A DNA stretch of 64,000 nt from assembly GCF_018224615.1 (NCBI RefSeq), contig NZ_JAGTUK010000001.1:372001-436000 (forward strand), written 5' to 3'. Below the pieces are notes generated by a model, which was not told the DNA's origin, searched no databases, and saw only the letters and a list, made by a program, of their open reading frames with translations. This stretch comes from Microbacterium paraoxydans. Lineage in GTDB: Bacteria; Actinomycetota; Actinomycetes; Actinomycetales; Microbacteriaceae. Within the stretch, counting starts at the first letter, position 1; each line of letters begins with the position of its first letter. Positions 29,924 through 37,809 of this stretch are shown in pieces. Both the position numbers and the translations under genes were made by a program.

Positions 29924-31008
29924 GCACCGCATTCCCCCAGCTGGACGACAACGACCTCGTCGCGCGCGACGCCCTCGAGGTCGGCACCACCGCCACCACG
30001 GTCGACCGCGGGCGGCGCCGCGTGCCCTGGCGCTTCTTCGCCGGACGCGCCGGGTTCTACCTCTTCACCCTGTGGGCCGCGATCACGATCAACTTCTTCC
30101 TGCCCCGGCTCATGAAGGGCGACGCGGTCAGCTCCTACCTGGCGCGCAACCCCAACGTGAGCCCGGAGGCCGCCGACGCCCTGCGCATCCTGCTCGGCAT
30201 CGACTCGGACAAGTCGGTCTGGCAGCAGTACCTCGAGTACTGGGGCATGCTGCTGCGCGGCGACCTCGGCATCTCCACGCTGCACGGACTGCGGCCGGTC
30301 GCCGAGGTGCTCGCCTCCGCCCTGCCCTGGACGCTCGGCCTGGTCGGCATCGCCACGATCATCTCGTTCACGATCGGCACGGTCGCGGGCGCCATCGTCG
30401 GCTGGAAGCGCGGCAGCAAGCTCGACGCGATCATCCCGGTCACCACGTTCTTCAACACCATCCCGTACTTCTGGCTCGGGCTCATCGCGATCGCCGTGTT
30501 CTCGTCGACGCTCAAGTGGTTCCCGTCGTCGCACGCCTACGACAAGGGGCAGTCGCCGGAGTGGAGCCTCGACTTCATCGGGCAGGTGATCATGCACGGC
30601 ACGCTCCCGGCCCTCACGATCGTGGTGGCCTCGCTCGGCGGGTGGGTGCTCGGCATGCGCAACATGATGCTGACCGTGCTCGACGACGACTACATCACGG
30701 TCGCGCAGGCGAAGGGCATGCCGAACCGGCGCGTGCTGTGGGCCTACGCCGCCCGCAACGCCGTGCTGCCGCAGATCCAGAGCTTCGCGCTGTCGATCGG
30801 CTTCATCGTGGGCGGCACCATCGTCATGGAGATGGTGTTCAGCTACCCCGGCGTGGGCAAACTGCTGCTCGACGCGACCAACGCCAAGGACTTCGCGCTC
30901 ATGCAGGGCGTGTTCCTGGTGATCACGCTGTCGGTGCTCGTGGCCAACATCCTCGCCGACGTGGTCTACGCCTACCTCGACCCGCGCACCCGCCAGACGG
31001 AGGCCTGA
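29920..31008 (+). CDS. Dpp/Opp-type ABC permease (DppB-like)
   Basis: 362-residue permease with six main helices. The first helix follows FFAGRAGFYLFTLWAAITINFFLPRLM, the usual DppB start, and the coupling loop is VAQAKGMPNRRVLWAYAARNAVLP. The GTG start overlaps the ATPase stop (GTGA). It forms the membrane channel together with the DppC-like protein. Confidence 0.92.
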   Translation: MSTAFPQLDDNDLVARDALEVGTTATTVDRGRRRVPWRFFAGRAGFYLFTLWAAITINFFLPRLMKGDAVSSYLARNPNVSPEAADALRILLGIDSDKSVWQQYLEYWGMLLRGDLGISTLHGLRPVAEVLASALPWTLGLVGIATIISFTIGTVAGAIVGWKRGSKLDAIIPVTTFFNTIPYFWLGLIAIAVFSSTLKWFPSSHAYDKGQSPEWSLDFIGQVIMHGTLPALTIVVASLGGWVLGMRNMMLTVLDDDYITVAQAKGMPNRRVLWAYAARNAVLPQIQSFALSIGFIVGGTIVMEMVFSYPGVGKLLLDATNAKDFALMQGVFLVITLSVLVANILADVVYAYLDPRTRQTEA

Positions 31009-31009
31009 C

Positions 31010-32092
31010 ATGACCGTTCCCACCACCGCCGCGAGCACCGCACCCGACGGCTCCCCCGTCGCCTCGGGCATGCCGGAGACCGCGACGCTGCGCACCCCGC
31101 CCGAGGGCGAACCGCACCGCACGACCTTCTGGTCGCAGCTCGGCCAGGCGTTCGCGATGTTCCGCAACCCGAAGTCGCTCGCCGGGCTCATCATCCTCGG
31201 GGTGTTCGTGCTCGTCGCGATCCTCGCCCCGTGGATCGCGCCGTACGGTCCGACCCAGAAGGACCGCACCGCGCTGCGGCAGCCGCCGTCGTGGGAGCAC
31301 TGGCTCGGCACGACGCACATGGGGGAGGACGTGCTGAGCCAGATCATCTACGGCACCCGAGGCGTGATCGTCGTCGGCTTCCTCGCCGCGTTCATCGCCA
31401 CCATCATCGCCATCACGGTCGGCGTGATCGCCGGCTACCTGCGCGGGTGGAAGAGCGAGTCGCTGTCGGCGCTGACCAACGTGTTCCTGGTGATCCCCGG
31501 CATCCCGCTGATCATCATCATCGCGTCGCAGTTCGACAACCCGCCGCTGATCGTGATCGCCGCCGTGCTCGGGCTCACCGGGTGGGCGTGGGGTGCTCGC
31601 GTGCTGCGCGCCCAGACCATGTCGCTGCGCAACCGCGACTTCATCCAGGCCGCCCGCGCGAACGGCGAACCGCTGCGCCGCATCATCACGGTCGAGATGC
31701 TGCCGAACCTGATGGCACTCATCGCGTCGAGCTTCGTCGGCACCGTGACCGCGGCGATCCTCGGCCTCACCACGCTGGCGTTCATCGGGGTGATCCCCGT
31801 CAGCAACCTCAACTGGGGCACGATCCTGTTCTGGGCGCAGCAGAACGGCGCCTTCCCCCGACTGTGGTGGTGGTACGTGCCCGCGGGCCTGTGCATCGCC
31901 ATCATCGGCGTGGCCCTGTCGCTGATCAACTTCGGCATCGACGAGTATGTGAACCCGCGCCTGCGCTCCGCGGGGGAGCGCGCCAGGGCCATGAAGAAGA
32001 AGGGCCTCGACGTGAACGCCCCGGTCACCGCCGTGCGCTCCGTCCCCCTGCCGACGACCGATTCCACCGATACGACACAGAACACGAAGTGA
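31010..32092 (+). CDS. Dpp/Opp-type ABC permease (DppC-like)
   Basis: 360 residues. N-terminal helix after RNPKSLAGLIILGVFVLVAILAPWIAPYGP (the OppC N-terminal domain), then the channel helices and the coupling motif IQAARANGEPLRRIITVEMLPNL. It begins one base after the DppB-like stop; its TGA shares its final A with the start ATG of the GH3 gene. The C-terminal 35 residues are basic and polar. Confidence 0.92.
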   Translation: MTVPTTAASTAPDGSPVASGMPETATLRTPPEGEPHRTTFWSQLGQAFAMFRNPKSLAGLIILGVFVLVAILAPWIAPYGPTQKDRTALRQPPSWEHWLGTTHMGEDVLSQIIYGTRGVIVVGFLAAFIATIIAITVGVIAGYLRGWKSESLSALTNVFLVIPGIPLIIIIASQFDNPPLIVIAAVLGLTGWAWGARVLRAQTMSLRNRDFIQAARANGEPLRRIITVEMLPNLMALIASSFVGTVTAAILGLTTLAFIGVIPVSNLNWGTILFWAQQNGAFPRLWWWYVPAGLCIAIIGVALSLINFGIDEYVNPRLRSAGERARAMKKKGLDVNAPVTAVRSVPLPTTDSTDTTQNTK

Positions 32093-34338
32093 TGACCTCT
32101 CTGCTCCCGACGACCACCCACCCGTACCAGGACCCCTCCCTTCCGATCGCCGAGCGCGTCGCCGACCTCCTCTCCCGCATGACCGTGGAGGAGAAAGTGG
32201 GGCAGATGCTGCAGCTCGACGCCCGCGACGACCTCGACGACCACATCCTCCGCCGCCACGTCGGGTCGATCCTGCACACCTCTCCCGAGCGCATCGTGCG
32301 GGCGAACGAGCTCACGGCGCAGACCCGGCTGCGCATCCCGCTGCTCGTGGCCGAGGACTGCATCCACGGGCACTCGTTCTGGCCGGGCGCGACGATCTAC
32401 CCGACGCAGCTGGGCATGGCCGCCACGTGGGACGCCGACCTGCTGGAGCGCGTCGCCAGGGCCACCGCCGAGGAGGTCGCGGTCACCGGCATCCACTGGA
32501 CGTTCTCTCCCGTGCTGTGCATCGCGCGCGACCTGCGCTGGGGTCGCATCAGCGAGACGTTCGGCGAGGACCCGTTCCTGATCGGCGAGCTCGCGTCGGC
32601 CATGGTGCGCGGGTACCAGGGCGACGGGCTCGACGACCCGACCGCGATCCTCGCCACCGCCAAGCACTTCGCGGGGTACTCCGAGACGCAGGGCGGACGC
32701 GACGCGAGCGAGGCCGACATCTCCCGCCGCAAGCTCCGCTCCTGGTTCCTGCCGCCGTTCGAGCGCGTAGCCCGCGAGGGCTGCCGCACGTTCATGCTCG
32801 GCTACCAGACCACCGACGGGGTGCCGATCACCGTGAACGACTGGCTGCTGAGCGACGTGCTGCGCGGCGAGTGGGGCTACACCGGCACGCTCATCACCGA
32901 CTGGGACAACGTCGGCCGCATGGTGTGGGAGCAGCGCATCCAGCCCGACCTCACGCATGCCGCCGCGGCCGCCGTGGGCGCGGGCAACGACATGGTCATG
33001 ACCACCCCGGGGTTCTACGAGGGCGCACTCGACGCGGTCGCGCGGGGCATGCTGCCGGACGACGCGTTCGACGACGCGGTCGCCCGCATCCTCACGCTCA
33101 AGTTCGAGCTCGGGCTGTTCGAGGACCCGCGACTGCCGCGCGAGGACCTCTCGAGCGTGGTGGGCCGTGCCGCGCACGCCGCGCTGAACCTGGAGACCGC
33201 GCGGCGCTCGATCGTGCTGCTGGAGAACGACGGCGTGCTGCCGCTCGACCCCGCCGCCCCGCTGCGCATCGCCGTGACGGGGCCGCTGGCGGACGACGCG
33301 CAGACGCAGCTCGGCGACTGGGCGGGCGGTTCCGGTCAGGCGGGGTGGCTCGACGGGCAGCCGCGCGACATGATCACGACCGTGCTCGACGGGCTGCGGG
33401 CGGTGGACGGGTGGACCGTGACGCACGCGCGCGGCGCCGACATCCTCACGCTCGAGGACGACCCCCGGGGGAAGTTCTTCCCCGACAAGCAGCCGCGGCC
33501 GCCGGTGGTGCGGCCGTGCGAGCCGGACGCGGCGCTGATCGCGGAGGCCGTGGCCACCGCTGAGGCCGCCGACGTCGTGGTCGCGGTGGTGGGCGACCGG
33601 ATCGAGCTCGTGGGCGAGGGGCGCTCGACCGCCACGCTCGAGCTCATCGGCGGGCAGAACGCGCTGCTGGACGCGCTGATCGACACCGGGAAGCCGGTCG
33701 TGATCGTGCTGCTGGCGTCGAAGCCGCTCGTGCTCCCGGCGTCGGCGGCTCGGGCCGCGGCGGTGCTGTGGGCCGCGAACCCGGGGATGCAGGGCGGTCG
33801 CGCGCTGGCCGAGATCGTGGCGGGCGCGGTGGAGCCGTCCGGCCGGCTGCCGATCTCGTTCGCGCGGCACGTGGGTCAGCAGCCCACCTACTACAACCAG
33901 ATCCGAGGGCAGCACGGCGACCGGTACGCCGATCTCACGCAGTCGCCCGCCTGGGCGTTCGGCGAGGGGCGGTCGTACACCACGGTGGAGTACTCCGACC
34001 TGGAACTGGAGGCGGATGCGCTCACCGCGGACGACACGGTCGTGGGTCACGTGACGGTGACGAACACGGGCGCGCGGCCGACGCGGGAGACCGTGCAGGT
34101 GTACGTGCGCGACGAGGTGACGAGCGTGAGCTGGACCGACCGGGAGCTCAAGGCGTACCGCCAGGTGGACGTGCCGGCGGGGGAGTCGGTGCGCGTGCGC
34201 GTGGAGGTGCGCGCGTCCGACTGCACGATCGTCGACGCGGACGGCCGGCGCCTGGTCGAGCCTGGCGCGTTCACGCTGCTGGTGGGCCCGAGCTCTCGCG
34301 AGGAGGCGCTGCTGTCGGCGGGGTTCCGCATCGGCTGA
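32092..34338 (+). CDS. Glycoside hydrolase family 3 beta-glucosidase
   Basis: 748 residues in the standard GH3 order: TIM-barrel domain (about 1-320) with KHFAGYSE and the nucleophile Asp270 in TLITDWDNV, an alpha/beta sandwich (about 350-580) and a C-terminal fibronectin type III-like domain (VTVTNTGARPTRETVQVYVRDEV...RELKAYRQV). No signal peptide, so it acts inside the cell on imported oligosaccharides, releasing glucose or another sugar from non-reducing ends. Its start overlaps the permease stop, which ties the importer to beta-glycosides. Confidence 0.93.
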   Translation: MTSLLPTTTHPYQDPSLPIAERVADLLSRMTVEEKVGQMLQLDARDDLDDHILRRHVGSILHTSPERIVRANELTAQTRLRIPLLVAEDCIHGHSFWPGATIYPTQLGMAATWDADLLERVARATAEEVAVTGIHWTFSPVLCIARDLRWGRISETFGEDPFLIGELASAMVRGYQGDGLDDPTAILATAKHFAGYSETQGGRDASEADISRRKLRSWFLPPFERVAREGCRTFMLGYQTTDGVPITVNDWLLSDVLRGEWGYTGTLITDWDNVGRMVWEQRIQPDLTHAAAAAVGAGNDMVMTTPGFYEGALDAVARGMLPDDAFDDAVARILTLKFELGLFEDPRLPREDLSSVVGRAAHAALNLETARRSIVLLENDGVLPLDPAAPLRIAVTGPLADDAQTQLGDWAGGSGQAGWLDGQPRDMITTVLDGLRAVDGWTVTHARGADILTLEDDPRGKFFPDKQPRPPVVRPCEPDAALIAEAVATAEAADVVVAVVGDRIELVGEGRSTATLELIGGQNALLDALIDTGKPVVIVLLASKPLVLPASAARAAAVLWAANPGMQGGRALAEIVAGAVEPSGRLPISFARHVGQQPTYYNQIRGQHGDRYADLTQSPAWAFGEGRSYTTVEYSDLELEADALTADDTVVGHVTVTNTGARPTRETVQVYVRDEVTSVSWTDRELKAYRQVDVPAGESVRVRVEVRASDCTIVDADGRRLVEPGAFTLLVGPSSREEALLSAGFRIG

Positions 34339-34359
34339 GCGCGGGCGGGCGGGCTCGAT

Positions 34360-34390
34360 TTGATCTCAAGTGCACTTGAGGTCTTACGGT
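34360..34390 (+). promoter_or_regulatory. SoxR-type promoter with 19-bp spacer
   Basis: -35 TTGATC (34360-34365), spacer of 19 bases, -10 TACGGT (34385-34390). The perfect palindrome CTCAAGTGCACTTGAG (34365-34380) sits in the spacer and matches the E. coli sox box (CCTCAAGTTAACTTGAGG) except at the centre. A long spacer plus spacer palindrome is the hallmark of MerR-family activation. No soxR gene is in the window. Confidence 0.8.
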
Positions 34391-34396
34391 GGAGGG

Positions 34397-34420
34397 GTGA
34401 CCCGGAAGTTCCCCGCATGA
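34397..34420 (+). CDS. Seven-codon leaderless leader ORF (tentative)
   Basis: GTG, six sense codons (TRKFPA) and TGA. The GTG lies six bases after the -10 TACGGT, so the transcript should begin on or next to it, and the TGA overlaps the ATG of the flavin reductase gene (ATGA). It could prime translation of the next gene by coupling. Too short to judge by coding statistics. Confidence 0.4.
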   Translation: MTRKFPA

Positions 34421-34947
34421 CCGTCGACCCCCGCCCGCACCCCGCCGCCCCCGTCCCGTCCGCCGTGGGCGAGGGCCTCAAGGCCGCGTTCCGCACGCAC
34501 CCCGCCGGGGTCGCGATCATCACGGCGCAGGGCCCCGACGGCCCGGTCGGCCTCACCGCGTCCAGCGTGTCGTCCGTGGCGGTCGACCCCGCCGCGATCG
34601 TGTTCTCGGTGACCAGGGCCACGGGAAGCGCCGGGGCGATCCTGGCCGCGCCGACCTTCGTGGTGCACCTGATCGACGATGAGCACTCGGCCCTCGCGCA
34701 GAGCTTCGCCGTGAGCGGCGCCGAGCGGTTCACCCCGGAGCAGGGCTGGACGACGCTGCCGACGGGCGAGCCGCATCTGCCCGAGGCGCGGGTCGCGCTG
34801 CAGTGCCGTCCGCTGCAGACCGTGCCGGTCGGCTCGTCGACCGTCGTGATCGCGGAGGTGCTGGAGGTGCTCACCGGGCGGCCAGCGCGGCCGCTCGTGT
34901 ACCTCGACCGCCGGTTCCACGCCCTTCCGCACGACCCCGCCGTCTGA
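34417..34947 (+). CDS. Flavin reductase family protein (FMN-binding split barrel)
   Basis: 176-residue flavin reductase-like protein: FRTHPAGVAIITAQGPDGPVGLTASSVSSVAVDPAAIVFSV holds the phosphate-binding T-x-S-S region, and FVVHLIDDEHSALAQSFA the second family motif. Such enzymes reduce FMN/FAD with NAD(P)H, for a monooxygenase or as redox-stress protection. No monooxygenase is adjacent. A SoxR-type promoter directly upstream and superoxide dismutase 21 bases downstream suggest a redox-stress operon. The start ATG 34417 has GGAAG eight bases before it. Confidence 0.87.
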   Translation: MTVDPRPHPAAPVPSAVGEGLKAAFRTHPAGVAIITAQGPDGPVGLTASSVSSVAVDPAAIVFSVTRATGSAGAILAAPTFVVHLIDDEHSALAQSFAVSGAERFTPEQGWTTLPTGEPHLPEARVALQCRPLQTVPVGSSTVVIAEVLEVLTGRPARPLVYLDRRFHALPHDPAV

Positions 34948-34968
34948 CCACCCCCGAAAGGAACCCCC

Positions 34969-35595
34969 ATGACCGCGTACACGCTCCCCGAGCTCCCCTA
35001 CGACTACTCCGCGCTGGAGCCGCACATCTCCGGCCGCATCATGGAGCTGCACCACTCCAAGCACCACCAGGCGTACGTGACGGGCGCCAACACGGCGCTC
35101 GAGCAGCTCGCCGCGGCGCGCGAGGCGGGCGACCTCGCGAACGTCAACAAGCTGGAGAAGGACCTGGCCTTCAACCTGGGCGGCCACATCAACCACTCGG
35201 TGTTCTGGCAGAACCTGTCGCCCGAGGGCGGCGGCAACCCCGAGGGCGAGCTGGCCGCGGCGCTGGCGGACGGCTTCGGCTCGATCGACGGCTTCCGCGC
35301 GCACTTCACGGCCACGGCGCTGGGTGTGCAGGGTTCGGGCTGGGCCGTGCTCGCGTGGGACTCCGTGGGTGCCCGTCCGGTGATCTTCCAGCTGTTCGAC
35401 CAGCAGGGTAACGCGCCGCTCGGCGTGACCCCGCTGCTGCAGCTCGACGTGTGGGAGCACGCCTACTACCTCGACTACCTCAACGTGCGCGCCGACTACG
35501 TGAAGGCGTTCTGGGAGCTGGTGAACTGGCCCGACGTGCAGCGTCGTCTCGACGCCGCGCGCTCGGCGACCGCCGGGCTCATCGTCCCGGCCTGA
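34969..35595 (+). CDS. sodA: Superoxide dismutase, Mn/Fe type
   Basis: 208-residue SodA/SodB-type enzyme: [30 protein letters not shown] with the first metal His, [12 protein letters not shown] with the second, and [20 protein letters not shown] with the Asp and His ligands. GWAVLAWD and the Gln-rich FDQQGN stretch are usual. It converts superoxide to peroxide and oxygen in the cytosol; Mn is more likely than Fe in this phylum. AAAGGA precedes the ATG. It probably shares the SoxR-type promoter of the flavin reductase gene. Confidence 0.95.
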   Translation: MTAYTLPELPYDYSALEPHISGRIMELHHSKHHQAYVTGANTALEQLAAAREAGDLANVNKLEKDLAFNLGGHINHSVFWQNLSPEGGGNPEGELAAALADGFGSIDGFRAHFTATALGVQGSGWAVLAWDSVGARPVIFQLFDQQGNAPLGVTPLLQLDVWEHAYYLDYLNVRADYVKAFWELVNWPDVQRRLDAARSATAGLIVPA

Positions 35596-35608
35596 GATCG
35601 CTCCCGCG

Positions 35609-35875
35609 TCAGGCGAGCGAGAGGAACAGCTTCTCGAGCTCGGGGAGGGAGACGCCGTTCTCCTCCTCGGGCTCGGCGAGGCAGTCCTTCATCGCCGTGG
35701 CGATGATCTGGAAGCCGGCCTTGTCGAGCGCGGAGGTGACGGCGGCGAGCTGCGTGACGACCGCACGGCAGTCGCCGCCCGCTTCGACGGCGGCGATCAC
35801 GGCGCCGAGCTGGCCCTGCGCGCGCTTGAGGCGGTTGGCGATCTTGCGCTGCGTCTCGGCATCGGTGGTGGGCAT
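35609..35875 (-). CDS. CsoR/CstR-family repressor, probable persulfide sensor
   Basis: 88-residue all-helical DUF156 repressor. In copper sensors (CsoR) the metal ligands are Cys36, His61 and Cys65. Here Cys36 (AGGDCRAVV) and Cys65 (AMKDCLA) are kept, but position 61 is Ala. The Cys-Cys pair without the His is the pattern of CstR, which reacts with persulfides. The neighbouring rhodanese-fused CoA-disulfide reductase fits that reading. Two GC-tract palindromes lie between the divergent genes. The C-terminal tail is acidic (AEPEEENG). Confidence 0.85.
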   Translation of the reverse strand: MPTTDAETQRKIANRLKRAQGQLGAVIAAVEAGGDCRAVVTQLAAVTSALDKAGFQIIATAMKDCLAEPEEENGVSLPELEKLFLSLA

Positions 35876-35905
35876 CGGGTCTCCCTGATCGTCGGCTGGG
35901 AAGTC

Positions 35906-35929
35906 CACTATACCCCCGGGGGTATAGTG
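35906..35929. promoter_or_regulatory. CsoR/CstR operator 1
   Basis: 24-base perfect palindrome, core TATACCCCCGGGGGTATA, the G/C-tract type of site bound by CsoR and CstR proteins. It lies 31 bases upstream of the repressor start and so probably mediates autorepression. Confidence 0.85.
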
Positions 35930-35932
35930 ATG

Positions 35933-35950
35933 GATACCCACCGGGGTATC
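35933..35950. promoter_or_regulatory. CsoR/CstR operator 2
   Basis: GATACCCACCGGGGTATC, a palindrome with one mismatched pair, four bases from operator 1 and 15 bases upstream of the Cys-rich mini-protein. Together the two sites would control both directions. Confidence 0.8.
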
Positions 35951-35964
35951 GAGAGGAGTCACCC

Positions 35965-36129
35965 ATGTGCCGAGCCGTCCGCTGCCGAACCTGCGGAAAG
36001 ACCACCTGGGCGGGGTGCGGTCAGCACGTCGACGCCGTGCGCCAGTCCGTGCCGAGGGCCGACTGGTGCGCCGGTCACGCCGACGAGAAGCCCGCCGGCG
36101 GCCTGCTCTCCCGGTTGTTCGGCCGATGA
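35965..36129 (+). CDS. Cys-rich 54-aa protein upstream of the CoA-disulfide reductase
   Basis: A 54-residue protein with CxxC-type spacing: Cys2, Cys7, Cys10, Cys18 and Cys35 plus His21 and His38 (CRTCGKTTWAGCGQH ... WCAGH), ending in LLSRLFGR. The layout suggests a zinc or thiol-reactive knuckle. Small proteins with the CGKTTWAGCGQHV core are known in many bacteria as uncharacterised. AGAGGAG precedes the ATG and the TGA overlaps the next start by four bases (ATGA), so it belongs to the persulfide-responsive operon. Function unknown. Confidence 0.85.
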   Translation: MCRAVRCRTCGKTTWAGCGQHVDAVRQSVPRADWCAGHADEKPAGGLLSRLFGR

Positions 36130-37766
36130 GCGCCGCGCCCCTCACGGTCGTGATCGTCGGCGGCGTCGCGGGCGGGATGTCCGCCGCCACCCGCCTGCGC
36201 CGGCTGGACGAGTCCGCCCGCATCATCGTGTTCGAGCGCGGCCCCGAGGTGTCCTACGCCAACTGCGGCCTGCCGTACTACGTGGGCGGGGTGATCCAGG
36301 ACCGCGACGCGCTGCTGCTGCAGACCCCGGCATCGCTGCACCGCCGCTTCCGGCTCGACGTGCGCGTGCGCCACGAGGTCGTCCGCATCGACACGGACCT
36401 GCGGATCGTCGAGGTCGAGGGTCCGGACGGGCAGCGCGTGCGCCAGGCGTACGACCGCCTCGTGCTCGCCACGGGAGCCCGTCCGCGCCGCGACGAGCCG
36501 CACGCGGGCGTGCCCGTGCGCAGTCTCCGCACGGTGGAGGACGCCGACGCGATCCACGCCACGCTGCGCCCCGGGCTGCCCGTGGTCGTGGTCGGCGGCG
36601 GGTACACCGGGCTGGAGGCCGTGGAGAACCTCGTCGCCCGCGGCGCCACGGTCACCCTCGTACAGCGCGGACGGCAGCTGCTCACGCCGCTCGACCCCGA
36701 GATGGCCGCGCCGCTCGCGGAGGAGCTGCGAGCGCACGGCGTGGACGTACGGCTCGGCGTCGAGGTCACCGCCTCCGCGCCGGGGGCCGTGACGCTCAGC
36801 GACGGCAGCGTCGTGCCGGCGGAGTTCGTGGTGGACGCATCCGGCGTGGTGCCCGAGGTCGGACTCGCGCAGGCCGCGGGCCTCCGTCTCGGCGAGACGG
36901 GCGGCATCGCGGTGGACGAGGCCTGCCGCACCAGTGCTCCCGACGTGTTCGCGGTGGGCGACGGCGTGGAGAAGGACGACCTCGTGGGTGGCGGTCCCGC
37001 GCTCGTCACGATGGCGGGCCTCGCGAACCGGCACGGCCGCATGGTGGCCGACCTCATCGCCGGCAGGGAGGCGTCCGCACGACCGGCCGCCGGTACCGGC
37101 ATCGTCGGCGTGTTCGGGCTCGCGTTCGCCAAGACGGGCTGGAGCGAACGACAGCTCCGTGCCGCTGGTCGCGAGTACCTCGCCGTGCACGTGCACCCCG
37201 GGTCGCACGCGGGCTACTACCCCGGCGCGGAGACGCTGTCGATGAAGCTGCTGGCCGACCCCGCGAGCGACCGCATCCTGGGCGCACAGGTGGTGGGGCG
37301 CGACGGCGTGGACAAGCGCATCGACGTGATCGCGACCGCGATGCAGGCGGGGGTCACGGCCACGGGGCTCGCCGAGCTCGAGCTCGCCTACGCCCCGCAG
37401 TTCGGGTCGGCGAAGGACCCGGTGAACCTGCTCGGCTACGTGGCGGAGAACACCCGCACCGGCACCACGCCCACGGTGCAGTGGCACGAGCTCGACGAGA
37501 CCGTGCGGTCGGGGGCCGCGCTGATCGACGTGCGCTCACCCGCGGAGCACGCGGCGGGGGCGATTCCCGGCGCGACCAACCTCCCGCTGGACGAGCTGCG
37601 CGACCGCCTCGACGAACTGCCGCCCGGCCCGCTCGTGGTGCACTGCCAGGTGGGGCTCCGCGGGCACATCGCCACGCGGCTGCTGCGTCAGCACGGGCGC
37701 TCGGTGCGCAACCTCGACGGCGGCTACCGCACCTGGCGCGACGGCACGGCCTCCGCGGTCGCCTGA
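36126..37766 (+). CDS. CoA-disulfide reductase-type flavoprotein fused to rhodanese
   Basis: 546 residues. FAD/NAD(P)-dependent disulfide oxidoreductase (about 1-450) with GGVAGGMSAATRLRR for FAD, the single redox Cys47 in SYANCGLPYY, VVVVGGGYTGLEAVENL for NAD(P)H, and the dimerisation domain. A C-terminal rhodanese domain (about 455-546) has active Cys507 in LVVHCQVGLRGH. Such fusions reduce CoA persulfide or polysulfide and trap sulfane sulfur. Two CstR-type operators upstream and the divergent CstR-like gene support a role in persulfide removal. Confidence 0.9.
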   Translation: MSAAPLTVVIVGGVAGGMSAATRLRRLDESARIIVFERGPEVSYANCGLPYYVGGVIQDRDALLLQTPASLHRRFRLDVRVRHEVVRIDTDLRIVEVEGPDGQRVRQAYDRLVLATGARPRRDEPHAGVPVRSLRTVEDADAIHATLRPGLPVVVVGGGYTGLEAVENLVARGATVTLVQRGRQLLTPLDPEMAAPLAEELRAHGVDVRLGVEVTASAPGAVTLSDGSVVPAEFVVDASGVVPEVGLAQAAGLRLGETGGIAVDEACRTSAPDVFAVGDGVEKDDLVGGGPALVTMAGLANRHGRMVADLIAGREASARPAAGTGIVGVFGLAFAKTGWSERQLRAAGREYLAVHVHPGSHAGYYPGAETLSMKLLADPASDRILGAQVVGRDGVDKRIDVIATAMQAGVTATGLAELELAYAPQFGSAKDPVNLLGYVAENTRTGTTPTVQWHELDETVRSGAALIDVRSPAEHAAGAIPGATNLPLDELRDRLDELPPGPLVVHCQVGLRGHIATRLLRQHGRSVRNLDGGYRTWRDGTASAVA

Positions 37767-37809
37767 GCCCGCACCGGGGTCGCTCGCGGGCTCGTCCTGG
37801 CGCGGTGAC

